Assembly (NCBI GenBank): GCA_012274445.1
Contig: JAAROD010000026.1
Coordinates: forward strand, 930,001-994,000
Length of the DNA stretch: 64,000 bases
Reading direction: 5' to 3'
Origin: Sclerotiophoma versabilis
Taxonomy: Eukaryota; Ascomycota; Dothideomycetes; Pleosporales; Didymellaceae
The notes beneath the pieces were generated by a model that made no database searches, was not told the DNA's origin, and saw only the letters and a list, made by a program, of their open reading frames with translations. A program made the position numbers and the translations under genes. Shown piece by piece: positions 53,795-64,000 of the stretch (positions are counted from its first letter, which is position 1; each line of letters begins with the position of its first letter).

Positions 53795-56188
53795 TTAATG
53801 GCCGACGGGAAGCCACATTCTCCTCTCGTCCATGCTTCTGGCTGTGCGTCCGCCTGGAGTCAAGGGGATCTCAACACGACGGTGGTCTGCACGCTCGCCC
53901 TCGCTGTCATCATCGTAAGCGTCTGACAGACGCGCAAAGTAATCTGCCAGTCCGTTTGTAGGCGATGCGATCGATTCGTACAGTGGTGGTGGGGTCTCAA
54001 GAGGCGGCGGCGGTTCTTCCTCCGAAAACTCCGGTGGTGCAAAAGATGGTACGCGAAGGAGGTGGATAGGTCGTTGTACAGCATTGTCGGCTGGACCACC
54101 GATGTGTGCTGCTTGTGGTCGTGCGAGGGCTGGCATCGGTGTCGAAATGGTTGCATCCGAGTTGCCCCTCGAACGACTTATTGAGCTTAATGTTGGGACC
54201 CGACCAGTCGGAGACGTGCGGCGGATAGGAGCATTCGGGCAGCCGCACTCGGGTACCCGTGCATTACCAACATATGGCTCAGGTGATGAGTATGCTGGCA
54301 GTGCCGTATTTGCTTGTGTAGCCTGGCATGAGAGGATGTGAAAGGGCGAGTCGATTGAGATCTCGAAGTGCCGTCTCTTCGTTGGGTCCACCTTGTCGGG
54401 TTTTGAGAGGCGCATGACCAACTTTATCCAGTGGTGTACCTGGATATTCTGATACGTGGTATCAAAATGTAGCCGAGACAGCTTGTCCTTCTCTCGCATG
54501 TTGTGACAGCTTGGCAGTTGTACATTGAATTCCATCTCTGTGGGTCCAATGTTACCTTCCCCGTTCAGGTCACCAAGCAGGTTCCCGGGATCTTGTACCT
54601 GCACGGCCTCACCTCGTGCGGCCGCAGCTCGTTGGTCGTATGGTACACCACCGCCTGATATTATCCGCATTGTGCTGCCGGGAAATGCACTTGTGGGTGG
54701 TCCGTCGGCCCGCTTTTCAAACAGCTGCACTTTCCGTACCGGCTCCATGCGGTGGACCCGCTTCTGATTGCAGAAATACTCGACGTTTTCTGTGACGAAG
54801 ACTTTGATTCGATGGCATTGCACCTTGGCCAATGGCGTAAGCTTGAAGGCGATAGGAACCTGCGCACCCAGTGGGAACGACTTTCCAGAAATGACAATAT
54901 CGTAATGCAGCTGGTCTTCCCAACTGCGACTGATGGCGATAGGCTCGACCTGTTCCAGCGAACCTTCTGATGGTGTGCGAACCAAGACGACTTCCTTGGT
55001 GCCAAGCAGATTGGTACGGAATGCTCCAGCTCGTTCGACTGTAGCCTCCATCTCGTACTTGACGGAGCCGAGGTCGACATCGATAGTCTCTGGCAGGTGG
55101 CTGTCGAGGGGAAGCTCAAAGTTGTACATGTACTCGCCGGCTTGGAATGTCCTGTACCCTTTTTGTGCTATAGACGGTCCTCCCGATGGAGACTCGCCCT
55201 TGCCGAAGCTGCGTGAGTGGTTCACTTGGAGAGACAGCCTCTTTGCTTCCTTTGATGTGAGGTTTGTCGATGATGCGTTGGGTGAAGAGCCAAGGCCACC
55301 GCCGCTCTTGTAGAGCTCGACGCGATCTGCGCCAGTACCGGTCTCTGCTGTCGGGAACTGGGCGTTGAAGAAGGGCCATGTGTGGTTCATGAGGATGTCA
55401 ACCTCCTCGAAATCAACCTTCTTGGGAGGAATTCCCTCGGGCCACTTTGTGACAGCCTTTCCTCTGAACTTTAGAGTGATAGCTTTGAGTTTCGTGGGCT
55501 TTGTGACCTTCAAGATCAGCGAGCCACGCAGCATGGCTGTGTTTCGCTCAGCATGTTCCGTTTGCTCGAAACCTTGAAGGAACAGAACAGGCTCTGTCAG
55601 AGCAATGTTGACGCTAACGCCACCTCCTGAGGCCACTGGCTTCTCTTCTGGCAGCTTTGTTACGCTGCTGATGACGCTTTTCATTGAGGACCTTCCAGAG
55701 GAGAAGTGCGAATCTGATAGGGAGGGTCGAGACATGTCGATGTGTGACTGTGCTGACATTTGGCCAAAGGAGCCAACTGCGCCCGAGGCTCTTGAGGTGG
55801 AACGCATGTCGCTGGGTGCTGTGGACAGCCTGCTCTCGGGGAAAGAGGCAATTGAGGTGCGGTTGCTGTTGGTGGAGGAGGCGGGCAGGACAATGTCTGT
55901 AGGTTCCGAGGGCGAGGCGAACTGCTTGTCAAGCAGGTTACGCAGATAGCGTTTGGCGTTCTCACGGGGGCCCGCCAGCTTTTCTATAAAGTACGACTTG
56001 CTAGTCGTCTCCCGCTGTTGGCGGCGGCAGAAGGTTGGGTCGGGTGCAACGTGTGCAATGTGAATGCGGTGAGGTCGACGAGGGCGGCCTTGGAAGAGAC
56101 CGCGGCGAAGTCGAAAGGGTTCTGGTAAGTGTTCGGGGATATAGCGCAGACGTCCGCGGTCTGAGTAAACGTGACGGTACTCTGTCAT
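53795..56188 (-). CDS. Arrestin-related trafficking adaptor (Rsp5-type ubiquitin-ligase adaptor)
   Basis: Single frame of 797 aa. After a ~200-residue Ser/Arg-rich N-terminal extension comes an arrestin N domain (about 205-400, VSVNIALTEPVLFLQGF... and LKAITLKFRGKAVTKWPEGIPP). An arrestin C domain follows (about 410-620), ending in the family-typical RRHFEISIDSPFHILSCQATQANT. LPAY at 630-633 and PPLY at 734-737 are ligands for WW domains of Rsp5/HulA-type HECT ligases. Such adaptors recruit the ligase to plasma-membrane transporters for endocytosis. It resembles the Rod1/Rog3/CreD group at its C-domain, but the long N-terminal extension differs, so no symbol is given. The loop near 290-340 is low complexity. 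Confidence 0.86.
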   Translation of the reverse strand: MTEYRHVYSDRGRLRYIPEHLPEPFRLRRGLFQGRPRRPHRIHIAHVAPDPTFCRRQQRETTSKSYFIEKLAGPRENAKRYLRNLLDKQFASPSEPTDIVLPASSTNSNRTSIASFPESRLSTAPSDMRSTSRASGAVGSFGQMSAQSHIDMSRPSLSDSHFSSGRSSMKSVISSVTKLPEEKPVASGGGVSVNIALTEPVLFLQGFEQTEHAERNTAMLRGSLILKVTKPTKLKAITLKFRGKAVTKWPEGIPPKKVDFEEVDILMNHTWPFFNAQFPTAETGTGADRVELYKSGGGLGSSPNASSTNLTSKEAKRLSLQVNHSRSFGKGESPSGGPSIAQKGYRTFQAGEYMYNFELPLDSHLPETIDVDLGSVKYEMEATVERAGAFRTNLLGTKEVVLVRTPSEGSLEQVEPIAISRSWEDQLHYDIVISGKSFPLGAQVPIAFKLTPLAKVQCHRIKVFVTENVEYFCNQKRVHRMEPVRKVQLFEKRADGPPTSAFPGSTMRIISGGGVPYDQRAAAARGEAVQVQDPGNLLGDLNGEGNIGPTEMEFNVQLPSCHNMREKDKLSRLHFDTTYQNIQVHHWIKLVMRLSKPDKVDPTKRRHFEISIDSPFHILSCQATQANTALPAYSSPEPYVGNARVPECGCPNAPIRRTSPTGRVPTLSSISRSRGNSDATISTPMPALARPQAAHIGGPADNAVQRPIHLLRVPSFAPPEFSEEEPPPPLETPPPLYESIASPTNGLADYFARLSDAYDDDSEGERADHRRVEIPLTPGGRTARSMDERRMWLPVGH

Positions 56189-58057
56189 GGCGAGGGCGGC
56201 GTTAGTGACGCCAGTTGGTGGTGGACGTAACGACAGTGGAGTGCAGCAACATGCAGGGTGCAGAGGAGCTTATGTAGAAGTAAAAGGCTGAATCAAGATA
56301 CGGAAAGGGTGTGTGTAACTGAGGAGAATCATGGGCGTGTTACAAAGGAAGCCCCGGTTTGTGCAGGTCAAGGTAACATAACCAGGACCGTGAGCAACGC
56401 TTTGGGAAGGGACAGGACAGGTGCAATGCCTGCGAAACAAAGCGGCCGAACGCGGTGAAGGGGAAATGAGACAGGGACAGGGACTCACACGTCGAGAAAA
56501 GTTTATTACCGTGCGGCTGCGTGCATGGCAAGTGTTTAGAAGGGATCAGCAAGTGCAAGCAGCGATGAGTTTGTGGAGCGGCAGGAGTGCCGATGTGCGG
56601 AAGTGTCGGGATTCCCTGTTTTGGAGAGATGCGCTGGCGCAGGTCGAGATGGGCAGAGGGGACGTGGTCAGGATGGTCAGGACCACGACAGGACGGATGA
56701 CAACAGGGACCACAGGGGTTTTGGGCTGTTGACGTGGAGAAAGGCTTTACAAATTCAAGGCGCGGGTGCTGGGCGTGCCGTTGTAGTGCGCCGGGGCAGG
56801 GAATACGGTATGGTTGGCGTACAAAGTAGTCGCTCGTAGATGACGCGGGCCCACTGGAGCACAGTCGGCGGGGGGGGCAGTCGCGGTCTCGACAGAGGGG
56901 ACGGAGCGACAATCTGCGGTGAACTCTCTCGCAGCGAGTCGGCGAGTAGATATTGGCAAAGAATGCGCGCTCTTGACGCAGCGCAGACAGGCTTCAAGGG
57001 CGTATACCCGGCGACAATCCAGCAGTAATCAGTGAGCCAGTCATGCAGTAATGCCCGCCGCGGGCTGGACATGAGAGCATGGCAATCTCTCAAGCACAGA
57101 TTTAAAGGACGGTGCACTGATCACGGCGGAGGGCTCGGACGGCCATGACATCAGCTGGAGCAGCGAGACTCGATCAAGACTGACGCGCTGCAGGGCTCCA
57201 GTTGGCCACCCCTGCCCCGAATCGCAGCGGGCCTATCACGGCTTGCTCGGCAGCGCAGGGCTCGCGGCTTCAAGCCTCGCATGCCCCTCTAGGCCTGAAC
57301 GGAGTCGAGTCCTTCTCCCGCAGACACTGCAGACACTGCAGACACTGCAGACGCCGCCATGCTTCGAGTCGGGAGTATGCGTGCGCGCTGAGCCACTGCT
57401 GAGCAAGACGACGACCACTTCGCTACGTCAGGCTTAGCAGCAATCAGTCACGAAGAGTAATCACGAAAAGTAAGGATGAGAGAGAGGGGCCAGCAGCAGT
57501 TGCGTCGAGTGCAGGCTCAACACGGCGCATGCAGGCCGCCGGGCTTTCTTGATTTTTGGGGCATCCCGTGGCCTGGCAAGCTGCAACGTGCATGCTGCCC
57601 GGTGAGGCGAGTCTAAGTTTCATCCATCGTGGTTGGCAGGAGGGGCAATTGGCGGCGTCAGCGTCTTGCAGCTTGCCGCCCACTTTGGGATGCGCAGCCA
57701 GACGAGCAACCCAAACGCGCAGAGATCGGCGCTTGGGGTCCTGGATCTGGAGATGCTGGAGAAGCAGAGAGATCGGCGCACGTTGCTGGGCAGCGCGCTG
57801 GTGCGTCGTCATCAAGAGGGGCGCGCGCGGCGGTGGGTAACCGGCAGGGAAGACTTTTCGTGGCGCTGCCTCGGATCGCAGGCGGAAGCGCAGCCAGATC
57901 TGCCCGCATCTGGCGTCGCAGAGGAACAGCGCTGCAGGGCTGCGACAGCCACGCGCACGTGACACCCCGCAACTCGGACGCGTCGACGCGACTCCCGCCT
58001 CGGCGCCCGGGCAGCACACGACACTGGCTGCGACTGGCTGCGTGTGGCAACATTGCC
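56189..58057. promoter_or_regulatory. Long divergent region between arrestin and Dpb11 genes
   Basis: About 1.87 kb between divergent starts. It is GC-rich and has overlapping open frames on both strands (for example 57444-58139 minus) with no recognisable domain and skewed Arg/Ala/Cys composition, as expected of chance frames. A 9-bp tandem repeat (GCAGACACT, about 3.5 units) is at 57320-57353. Probably two promoters and long 5' leaders. Confidence 0.45.
57320..57353. repeat. 9-bp tandem repeat GCAGACACT
   Basis: Three perfect units and a partial fourth. Confidence 0.85.
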
Positions 58058-60933
58058 ATGGACGCGACAGACGGGCACTATGGTGAGTCTGCCATGCAGC
58101 CGTGCAGCCATGCAGCCATGCAGCCATGCAGCCATGCACTCTGCCTACTTGGACATGCGCTTACAGCACATTGTAGGGACCGGCCAGCTGCCCCTTGCGG
58201 GCGCCATCCTGTGCTGCACCGCCCTGCCGCACGAGCAGCGTGTAGGCCGACCTTCCTGTCCACTCTGCACAGCGTGCTGATGTCTCTGCCAGGCACAACT
58301 CTCCGCCATCGGCGCGCAGATGGGCGCGACCATCAAGCTCGACCTCACTTCAGACGTAACCCACCTCGTCGCCGGCAACACGGACAGCGCCAAATACCGC
58401 TACGTCGCCAAGCTTCGCGAAGATGTCAAGGTCTTGTCGCCCTCGTGGCTGGAGGCCCTGCGCGACGGATGGATGGAGGGCGAGGACGACATGGACGTCG
58501 CAGGCTTGGAGAAGCAGTACCGCCTGCCCACCTTCTACCGGCTCAAAATCTGCCTCACTGGCTTCGACAACCGTGCGACACCCCTGCGGACCATCGCCAT
58601 GTGACTGAATGCTGACGAGGCGCAGCCGAACAGCGGAAATACATACAAGACACGGTCGATCGGAACGGGGCTGAGTACCATGGCGACCTCACCAAGAACG
58701 TCACCCACCTCATCGCCGCCGCCCCGGCCGGCAAGAAGTACGAACATGCGCTCAACTGGCGGATGAAGATTGTCTCACTAGAGTGGTTCGAGCAAAGTCT
58801 TGAACGGGGCATGGTGCTGGATGAGTCCCTTTACAACCCCACGTTGCCCTCGGAAGAGCGCGGGAAGGACGCATGGATTCGCATCGAGACCCCTTCACCA
58901 GCTCTCGGCAAGCGTATGCGAGATTCTGAACAACCTCAGCCTTTGAATCCCAATCGAAGGAAGCTGCGTCGTGCTGCTAGTACCAAGCTAGGGACTCAAG
59001 GCGACGCACTTTGGGCCGAGATCACCACACCCAGTTTCGATCAAGGCACGAACAAGGAAGACGAATGGAAAGAAGACAACCTGTTCAAGCAGACTACACG
59101 ACAGCAAGACGCGCTTGCAATCCTTCACAACGACCAAGTTGCTCATCGAATTGAGGTGGAAGAGGTTAATGTGCCCACACCCGCTGCAGCAGCTCCACCA
59201 CAGCTACCAGAAACAGATCCAGGCGAAGGCATCTTTCAAGGTCGTGTCGTCGTCACACATGGCTTTGATTCAGACAAGGTACGTTTCGATATTGAGCTTC
59301 CTCTGCCAAGCTGACGTCTCCACCAGACCAGGATCCTACAAGACCATCTAGAGAAGAATGGTGCTCGTATTCTAAGCAGCAATGACCTGGACAGCATTTC
59401 TTCAGAACATCTCAGACGTGGATATCTCGTGATACCGCACGATGTTGAGGTCGATGCTGCGTCTGGATCACTTCCGGAACGTGCCGGATCCATACCGAAC
59501 CTTGTTACTAACTGGTGGGTTGAGCGTTGTTTGTATGGAAAGCGCCTAGTCGACCCCACAGACGATGTCTTGAGTCGGCCTTTCGATAAGCTTAGCATCA
59601 ATGGTAAGCTTTTAGCCCATGTGCACATCTTCAAGTTCGGTAATGCTGACGTCGTCAGGGTTCTCTGGCCTGACTGTGAACTCGACGGGGTTTTCTGGGA
59701 TCGAGCTTTTGCATGTGACGAAAGCCGTTACGCTGATGGGTACGGGAATAAACCTCTCTCTGATGTTTGGTTGACGTTGAACTGACAAATTCGATAGGTG
59801 CGACCTATGACGAACAACTGCACGCCAAAACCTCGGTCATCGTCTGTAATAGCCGAAAACCCGCCCCACACAAACTTAAGTTTGCCACGGATAGACGTAT
59901 TCCAGCTGTGCACGCGGAATGGCTGTGGAAATGTTTGGCCACTGGAGCATTGCAACCATTTTATGATTACTTGCTCAATACGCTTGCACCGCGTCAGCCT
60001 CAGAAGACAAGACCGAAAGCAGATGTCTCTGAGAAGCTCGCAGCTGCGCCCTCGAAAGAGGAAACCGCCGAGGCTCACGAGCAGCAAGGGAGAGTGAATG
60101 CACCAAGAATGGTGACGAAGCCACACAATTCTCGCTCTCGAGGACTATTGAAACCTCGACCTCTTGAACTTGCTCCCTCAGCGGATGTAACGCCTGCCTC
60201 CACAACTGACTTGCTTACCTTGCCGGAAGACAGCACTCGCAATACTCGCACATTTGATAATGATGAATCTCTCGGAGGCTTTGATGGCAATGCATCTATG
60301 CCACTCCAGGACGTCGATGCAAACTCACCAAGACGTCCCTCAACATCATCGACAGGTTCAGCCGTCAATGGCAAGTCGAGAGCTAGACAGAGAAGCTCGT
60401 CTGCAGAGTCTTTAATTAGAGCTGTCCCTGCACCACGAACCTCGAAGTCGGCTCGAGAACCAACACCTGACTCTGTGATACCGGCTCCTTCTGAGCCGCT
60501 GGAGCCTTTTACGAAAGAGCCTGAAGAAGAGAAAGATTACTCTGATCTGCTCACTAAGTTGCGCAACAACAGAAAAGCTGTCCCCACTCCTGAGGATCAA
60601 GCCGATGAGAAGCGTCGTCGACGCCGCCAATTAGGCCGTGCAACATCTGCACGCTCCATAGGCTCGGCAGGAGATGCTAGCTCAGCGAATCTGGGCCTGG
60701 ATCGCGAGGATGAGGATGATGAGACAGTCTTGATTCATGAGTACCAGCCCAGTCAAGAATTAGGTTGGGACAGTCCTGGTGCGGCCAAGGCGAGAGAAGC
60801 GATGATCAAGAAGCTAGGCGGCACATTAAAGGAGAAGAGTGTACCTGTGAAGGCCATTGGCGGTGCAACGGATGGTCCGAGTGAGAGTGGGATGACAAGT
60901 CGAGCGGGAAGGAAGAGAAGACCTGGTTTCTGA
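58058..60933 (+). CDS. dpb11: Multi-BRCT replication/checkpoint protein Dpb11/Rad4(Cut5)/TopBP1 homologue
   Basis: Seven exons: 58058-58082, 58177-58241, 58293-58572, 58626-59278, 59327-59603, 59659-59739, 59798-60933. They sum to 2517 bp, 838 aa, with every junction in phase. BRCT1-2 occupy roughly residues 10-250 (LAGAILCCTAL, LDLTSDVTHLVAG, VKVLSPSWLEALRDGW, LKICLTGFDN, GDLTKNVTHLIAA). BRCT3-4 lie near 350-520 (FQGRVVVTHGF, NLVTNWWVERCLYGKRL, SGLTVNSTGFSGIELLHV, IPAVHAEWLWKCL). The remaining ~310 residues are Ser/Arg/Glu-rich and disordered. The protein scaffolds replication initiation (Sld3/GINS) and activates the ATR-type checkpoint in the nucleus. The short first exon is one choice; an unspliced reading from an upstream ATG is also open. 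Confidence 0.9.
58091..58138. repeat. 8-bp tandem repeat GCCATGCA inside dpb11 intron 1
   Basis: Six units (one with a C-to-T change on the minus strand) within the 94-bp first intron. Confidence 0.88.
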
Positions 60934-61122
60934 TGCTGCCATTCGTGCATGAGAAGGTGTAGGAGGTTGTGTGTGTGTATATACATGACTTGGATTTCAA
61001 GCATGATGAGCGTAGCGGGAGGCACTCTGAATTACCCGCACACGAATGACGTTGGGATATACCGCACGATCACAACAATGCTATCATCTCATCTCATCCA
61101 CTTCTTGTGCCAATCGCCTTTC

Positions 61123-62255
61123 TCAAAGCCCATAAGTAACCTTCAGCCTCCGATCGAGATGCTCCTTTGCCGTCAACACCTCCTCATCATCTTCCCCCAG
61201 CCCCAATCTCCTCCGCTGATCCCGCAACTCCTCCCTCCCCTCCTCCCCATCCGCTTCCGCCAGCACCCTACTATCTACCCTCTCCAACCGCGCATCATCC
61301 AGCGGATGGCAGAAATACGCCATACTATACCTCTCCCCACCCCCACTAAACGTCACACGGTGCACAGTACTCTTCAGCATCCCGCCAGTCCAAAAACTCA
61401 GCAAATCGCCAATATTAACGAGAATCGGCGGGTCGGCAAGACTTTCAGGAGACGGATTGACGGGAACAGGGACCCAGGTGCGCGTCTCGGGCGAGAGCAG
61501 TTCGAGGCCCGGTTGGCCCGGGAGACGGAATAGGAGAGTCAGCGAGCCGTAGTCGGAGTGTGCGCCTGCGCGGATCTGCGCGTCTGGACTGCTGGTGCTG
61601 GATGGGTAGTAGAGCATTCTGAAGATGGTGCCCGAGGGCCCTTTGGACTGGTCGTGCCGCGAGGCGAAGTACGATGGATTTGGGGTTTCGAGCGCAGTGC
61701 CCAGGAGAGAGAGGATGGAGGTGCAGAGGTTGTGGCATGCGTTTTGGAAGCGGAGGATGAGAGGGGAGGAGGCTGAGAGTGGGGAGGGGAGGGGCTGGAG
61801 GGCTGGCTGTGGAGGGCCGATGTTGAATGCTTCTTTGGGGTCGCCTTGCTGGAGGAGCGTTAGACTGATCTTTCTCTAGGTGTGTGTGGTTTTGAAAATC
61901 ACACACCTTTTGTCCTTCTGGGTCGAGCGATTCGCCGGCCATTTTGACCCAGCCCCGGTTGATGCCGCCAGCTTTGTCAGAGTGGATTGCATACTCTGCT
62001 TTTTGCTCTTCTGGCGAACTGAAGAAGTCTTTGGACTACCTTGAGTCAGTTCAAACTGGAGGTTATTGGTTACTGAAAACTGACAAGTTTGAACATGTCG
62101 TTTATGTCCTGTGGTGGGATGGTCACGCCGTCGTTCTTGATGAAGAGGAAGCCATGTCTGGAAGCTGCGTCCAGAACTTGGCGAGCAACTTGATCAGTTG
62201 GGTTCGAGATGTCGATGATTGGGATAGTCGTGTTTTCGGTCTCCGGCTGGGGCAT
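61123..62255 (-). CDS. 2-oxoglutarate/Fe(II)-dependent oxygenase (isopenicillin-N-synthase-like)
   Basis: Three exons, 62255-62085, 62035-61907 and 61848-61123, with introns of 49 bp (GTCAGT...CTGAC...TAG) and 58 bp (GTGTGT...TCTAAC...CAG), giving 341 aa. The DIOX_N region (IPIIDISNPTDQVARQVLDAASRHGFLFI) opens the protein. The iron ligands are H197 and D199 in GAHSDYGSLTLLF and H263 in STVHRV, and the 2-oxoglutarate-binding R273 and S275 are in ERYSMAYF. It uses O2 and 2-oxoglutarate to oxidise a small molecule; the substrate is unknown. The length is normal for the family. MPQ is chosen as start because it leads straight into the conserved IPIIDIS. Convergent with dpb11, 189 bp apart. Confidence 0.88.
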
Positions 62256-62718
62256 CTTGGATATGGATAGAAGAGTCTTGCTAGTGGTTTGCTTTGGAAA
62301 GGTCCGATGAATTGTGCCCCCGCTACGGACGATAAGCACAACTTCGCTTATCTATTTTTTGTATTCTGTTTAGAAAGCAGCCCTGTTCCTGGACGTAGTC
62401 AAGAATCAGAAGCTTGAGTTCAGTTCGTCTTATCGGCGGTACTTAGTTATGGTGTTCCTGAACTAAAGACGAAAGCGGACAAGTGTCTCGACCAGGGTTC
62501 AGCAAGCGGGCGGGAAGCTCTCGTGCTGGGACCTCAAAAACACCTTGACCATCAACACCCCCGCAATTGTTGTTGTGCAACCCATCTCTGAGCAATATTG
62601 CGTCCAGACTCTCATACGCCCCGCCCGAAACTCCGGCCTGGAACTATTCAGAATAACCTCCGTCGCTGCCTCAAATCGCACTTCGAATCCCAAATAAATA
62701 GCGCACGCGCCGATCACG
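62256..62718. promoter_or_regulatory. Divergent promoter, oxygenase and MKT1 genes
   Basis: 463 bp between divergent starts; nothing else seen. Confidence 0.5.
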
Positions 62719-64000
62719 ATGATTCGCGACTTCGAAGCATGGAACGCCAACATTGGCGAGCTCAGCGAACTGCAAGAGCTCAGCGGCTGCCGTGTGGCTA
62801 TTGAAGCTGCTCACTACCTCCAGCACCGCATTCTCAGCCATCCTCGCGCAAGAGAACCACTCGTACCTGCCCTCGGCGGCCTGCCACTTGGCATGAAGCA
62901 ATATATCGAAGAAGACCTGAACACATTCCAGAGCCTACAGATCGAACCATGGTTCGTATTCAGCGGCTTGGACATTACAAAACCGGACGACCCATTCCAG
63001 CAGAAGCAGCGGGAGGCCGGGGTGAACACAATGGCTTGGAACTTGTACGATAGCAACCAGGCGGAGGCGTCTGTCGCCAAGTTTGGAGAGTCAACATACG
63101 TTACGCCTGAGGACCTGTTCCGTTTTCTGCAATCTATCCTGATTGAGCGTAAAGTCCACTTCCAGATTGCACCTTATAGCGCTTGGGCCCAGGTACGACT
63201 TCTTAAGAAAGCATCGTGGAGGTTACTGACGCTGTGTAGCTGGCGTATCTTGAGAAAGAAACCCTCGTTCACGCAATATCAGGTGCATCAGAAATCCTCC
63301 TGTTTGAGTGCGACAAGGTCGTGACATCGTGGAACCTCGAAGACAAGACCTTTGGTTGGACAAAGCGAGCGAAGTGCATCGCCGACTTGGAGAGGTTTGC
63401 TGGCAGCGGAAGAGTCACCGAAGATGTCTTCGTTGATGCGCTGTTACTCGCCGGAACGCCCTTTCTACCGACCCTGCCTAATCTGAGCTCGCCCAACAGA
63501 ACCGAACTTCTCAAACCACATGGCGCCATCAAGATGATCATGAGCAGCGGCAGGACAGGATACTCTGTTGTAATCAACAACAAAGATGACCCGCGATTCG
63601 GCAACTATGTCGACAGATACTGCAAGGCAAGATTGGCAGTAAAGAATCACCCTATCCTCACCACGGATGGCAAGGTCGAGCCCTTGAATGCAAGCCAGAT
63701 GTCGGCCGATGCCAACCAGTTCTTGGGTCAGCGACTTTCGGATGAGCTCCACTATCTGCAGTCCCATGGCATTATCAACTCGCGCCTTCTACAATGGCGC
63801 ACATCCTGCGAGATACATGAGCAGCCTCCGATAGACGGCGGCATGTCAGCAGAATACCATAAGCTGGTCACCACCAAGCTTACCCCGTTACGGACCGCAG
63901 CTCTCAACCTCCTCTCGACACCTCTCAACAACTGGTACAGGGTTAAGGGCTTAGAATTAACATGTTGGTTCCCGGACGCCGCAACAGGGAAGCCACAGAA
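62719..64000 (+). CDS. mkt1: MKT1-like post-transcriptional regulator (XPG-like fold), partial
   Basis: Exon 1 62719-63192, intron 63193-63239 (GTACGA...TACTGAC...GTGTAG), exon 2 from 63240 running off the window. It starts MIRDFEAWN and has an XPG-N-like region (GCRVAIEAAHYLQHRI, IEPWFVFSGLDITKPDDPF) and an XPG-I-like region (LAYLEKETLVHAISGASEILLFECDKVVTSW), followed by the MKT1 N domain (RTGYSVVINNKDDPRFGNYVDRYCKAR...). MKT1 binds Pbp1 and acts in translation or stability of selected mRNAs in the cytoplasm; it keeps the nuclease fold but is not thought to be a nuclease. Here the first acidic position of the XPG-N motif is Glu (VAIEAAHYL). Roughly half or more of the protein is present; the end is missing. 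Confidence 0.9.

Noticed and set aside
57444..58139. Minus-strand 231-codon frame upstream of and overlapping dpb11 exon 1
   Set aside because: Composition typical of chance frames in GC-rich DNA, begins in the GCCATGCA repeat, no domain.

Overview
The window is nuclear DNA of a filamentous ascomycete (Pezizomycotina, most likely a dothideomycete). Short 46-94 bp GT-AG introns with CTAAC/CTGAC-type branch sites, the gene families present (HET, DUF3425 bZIP, secreted RNase T1, NHA1) and AT-rich blocks carrying CpA-to-TpA / TpG-to-TpA mutations typical of repeat-induced point mutation (RIP) all point this way. It has two GC-balanced host gene regions separated by about 31 kb of nested transposons.

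Left host region (1-3.75 kb): a bestrophin/UPF0187 channel gene and a divergent PEX11C-like peroxin gene, then the last ~100 codons of a HET-domain gene.

Transposon block (3.75-34.84 kb): a RIP-ruined ~10 kb element with terminal inverted repeats and subterminal GTGTAAA motifs has split the HET gene. Its 3' end lies at 3.5 kb and its 5' part at 34.9-36.7 kb. Element C, a RIP-ruined Ty3/gypsy chromovirus (9104-23162, target duplication GTAAG), is inserted in it. Intact element A (10625-17622, duplication GATAC) is inserted in the gag of C. Intact element B (25157-32142, duplication ATATA) is inserted elsewhere in the outer element. A and B have LTR pairs that look identical, open gag and pol frames joined by a TTTTTTA -1 slippery heptamer, a pol ending in a chromodomain, and no RIP.

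Most interesting feature: A, B and C share nearly the same gag, pol and R-U5. Each has a different U3, and between pol and the 3' LTR each has a different antisense gene. All three antisense frames have six cysteines in Zn2Cys6 (GAL4-type) spacing followed by a predicted coiled coil; in C this is visible through the RIP damage. Each U3 has its own set of repeated motifs (four 14-bp palindromes in A). I infer an exchangeable regulator-plus-operator cassette.

Right host region (34.9-64 kb): the 5' part of the split HET gene, a secreted guanyl-specific RNase, an alpha/beta-hydrolase esterase, a bZIP-DUF3425 transcription factor, an O-methyltransferase, an NHA1 Na+/H+ antiporter, an arrestin-related ubiquitin-ligase adaptor, the BRCT protein Dpb11/Rad4(Cut5), a 2-oxoglutarate/Fe(II) oxygenase and the first part of MKT1. 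These are mostly independent housekeeping or accessory genes with their own promoters. Intron positions were read by eye from splice signals and frame continuity. No RNA gene, CRISPR array or bacterial-type operon was seen.
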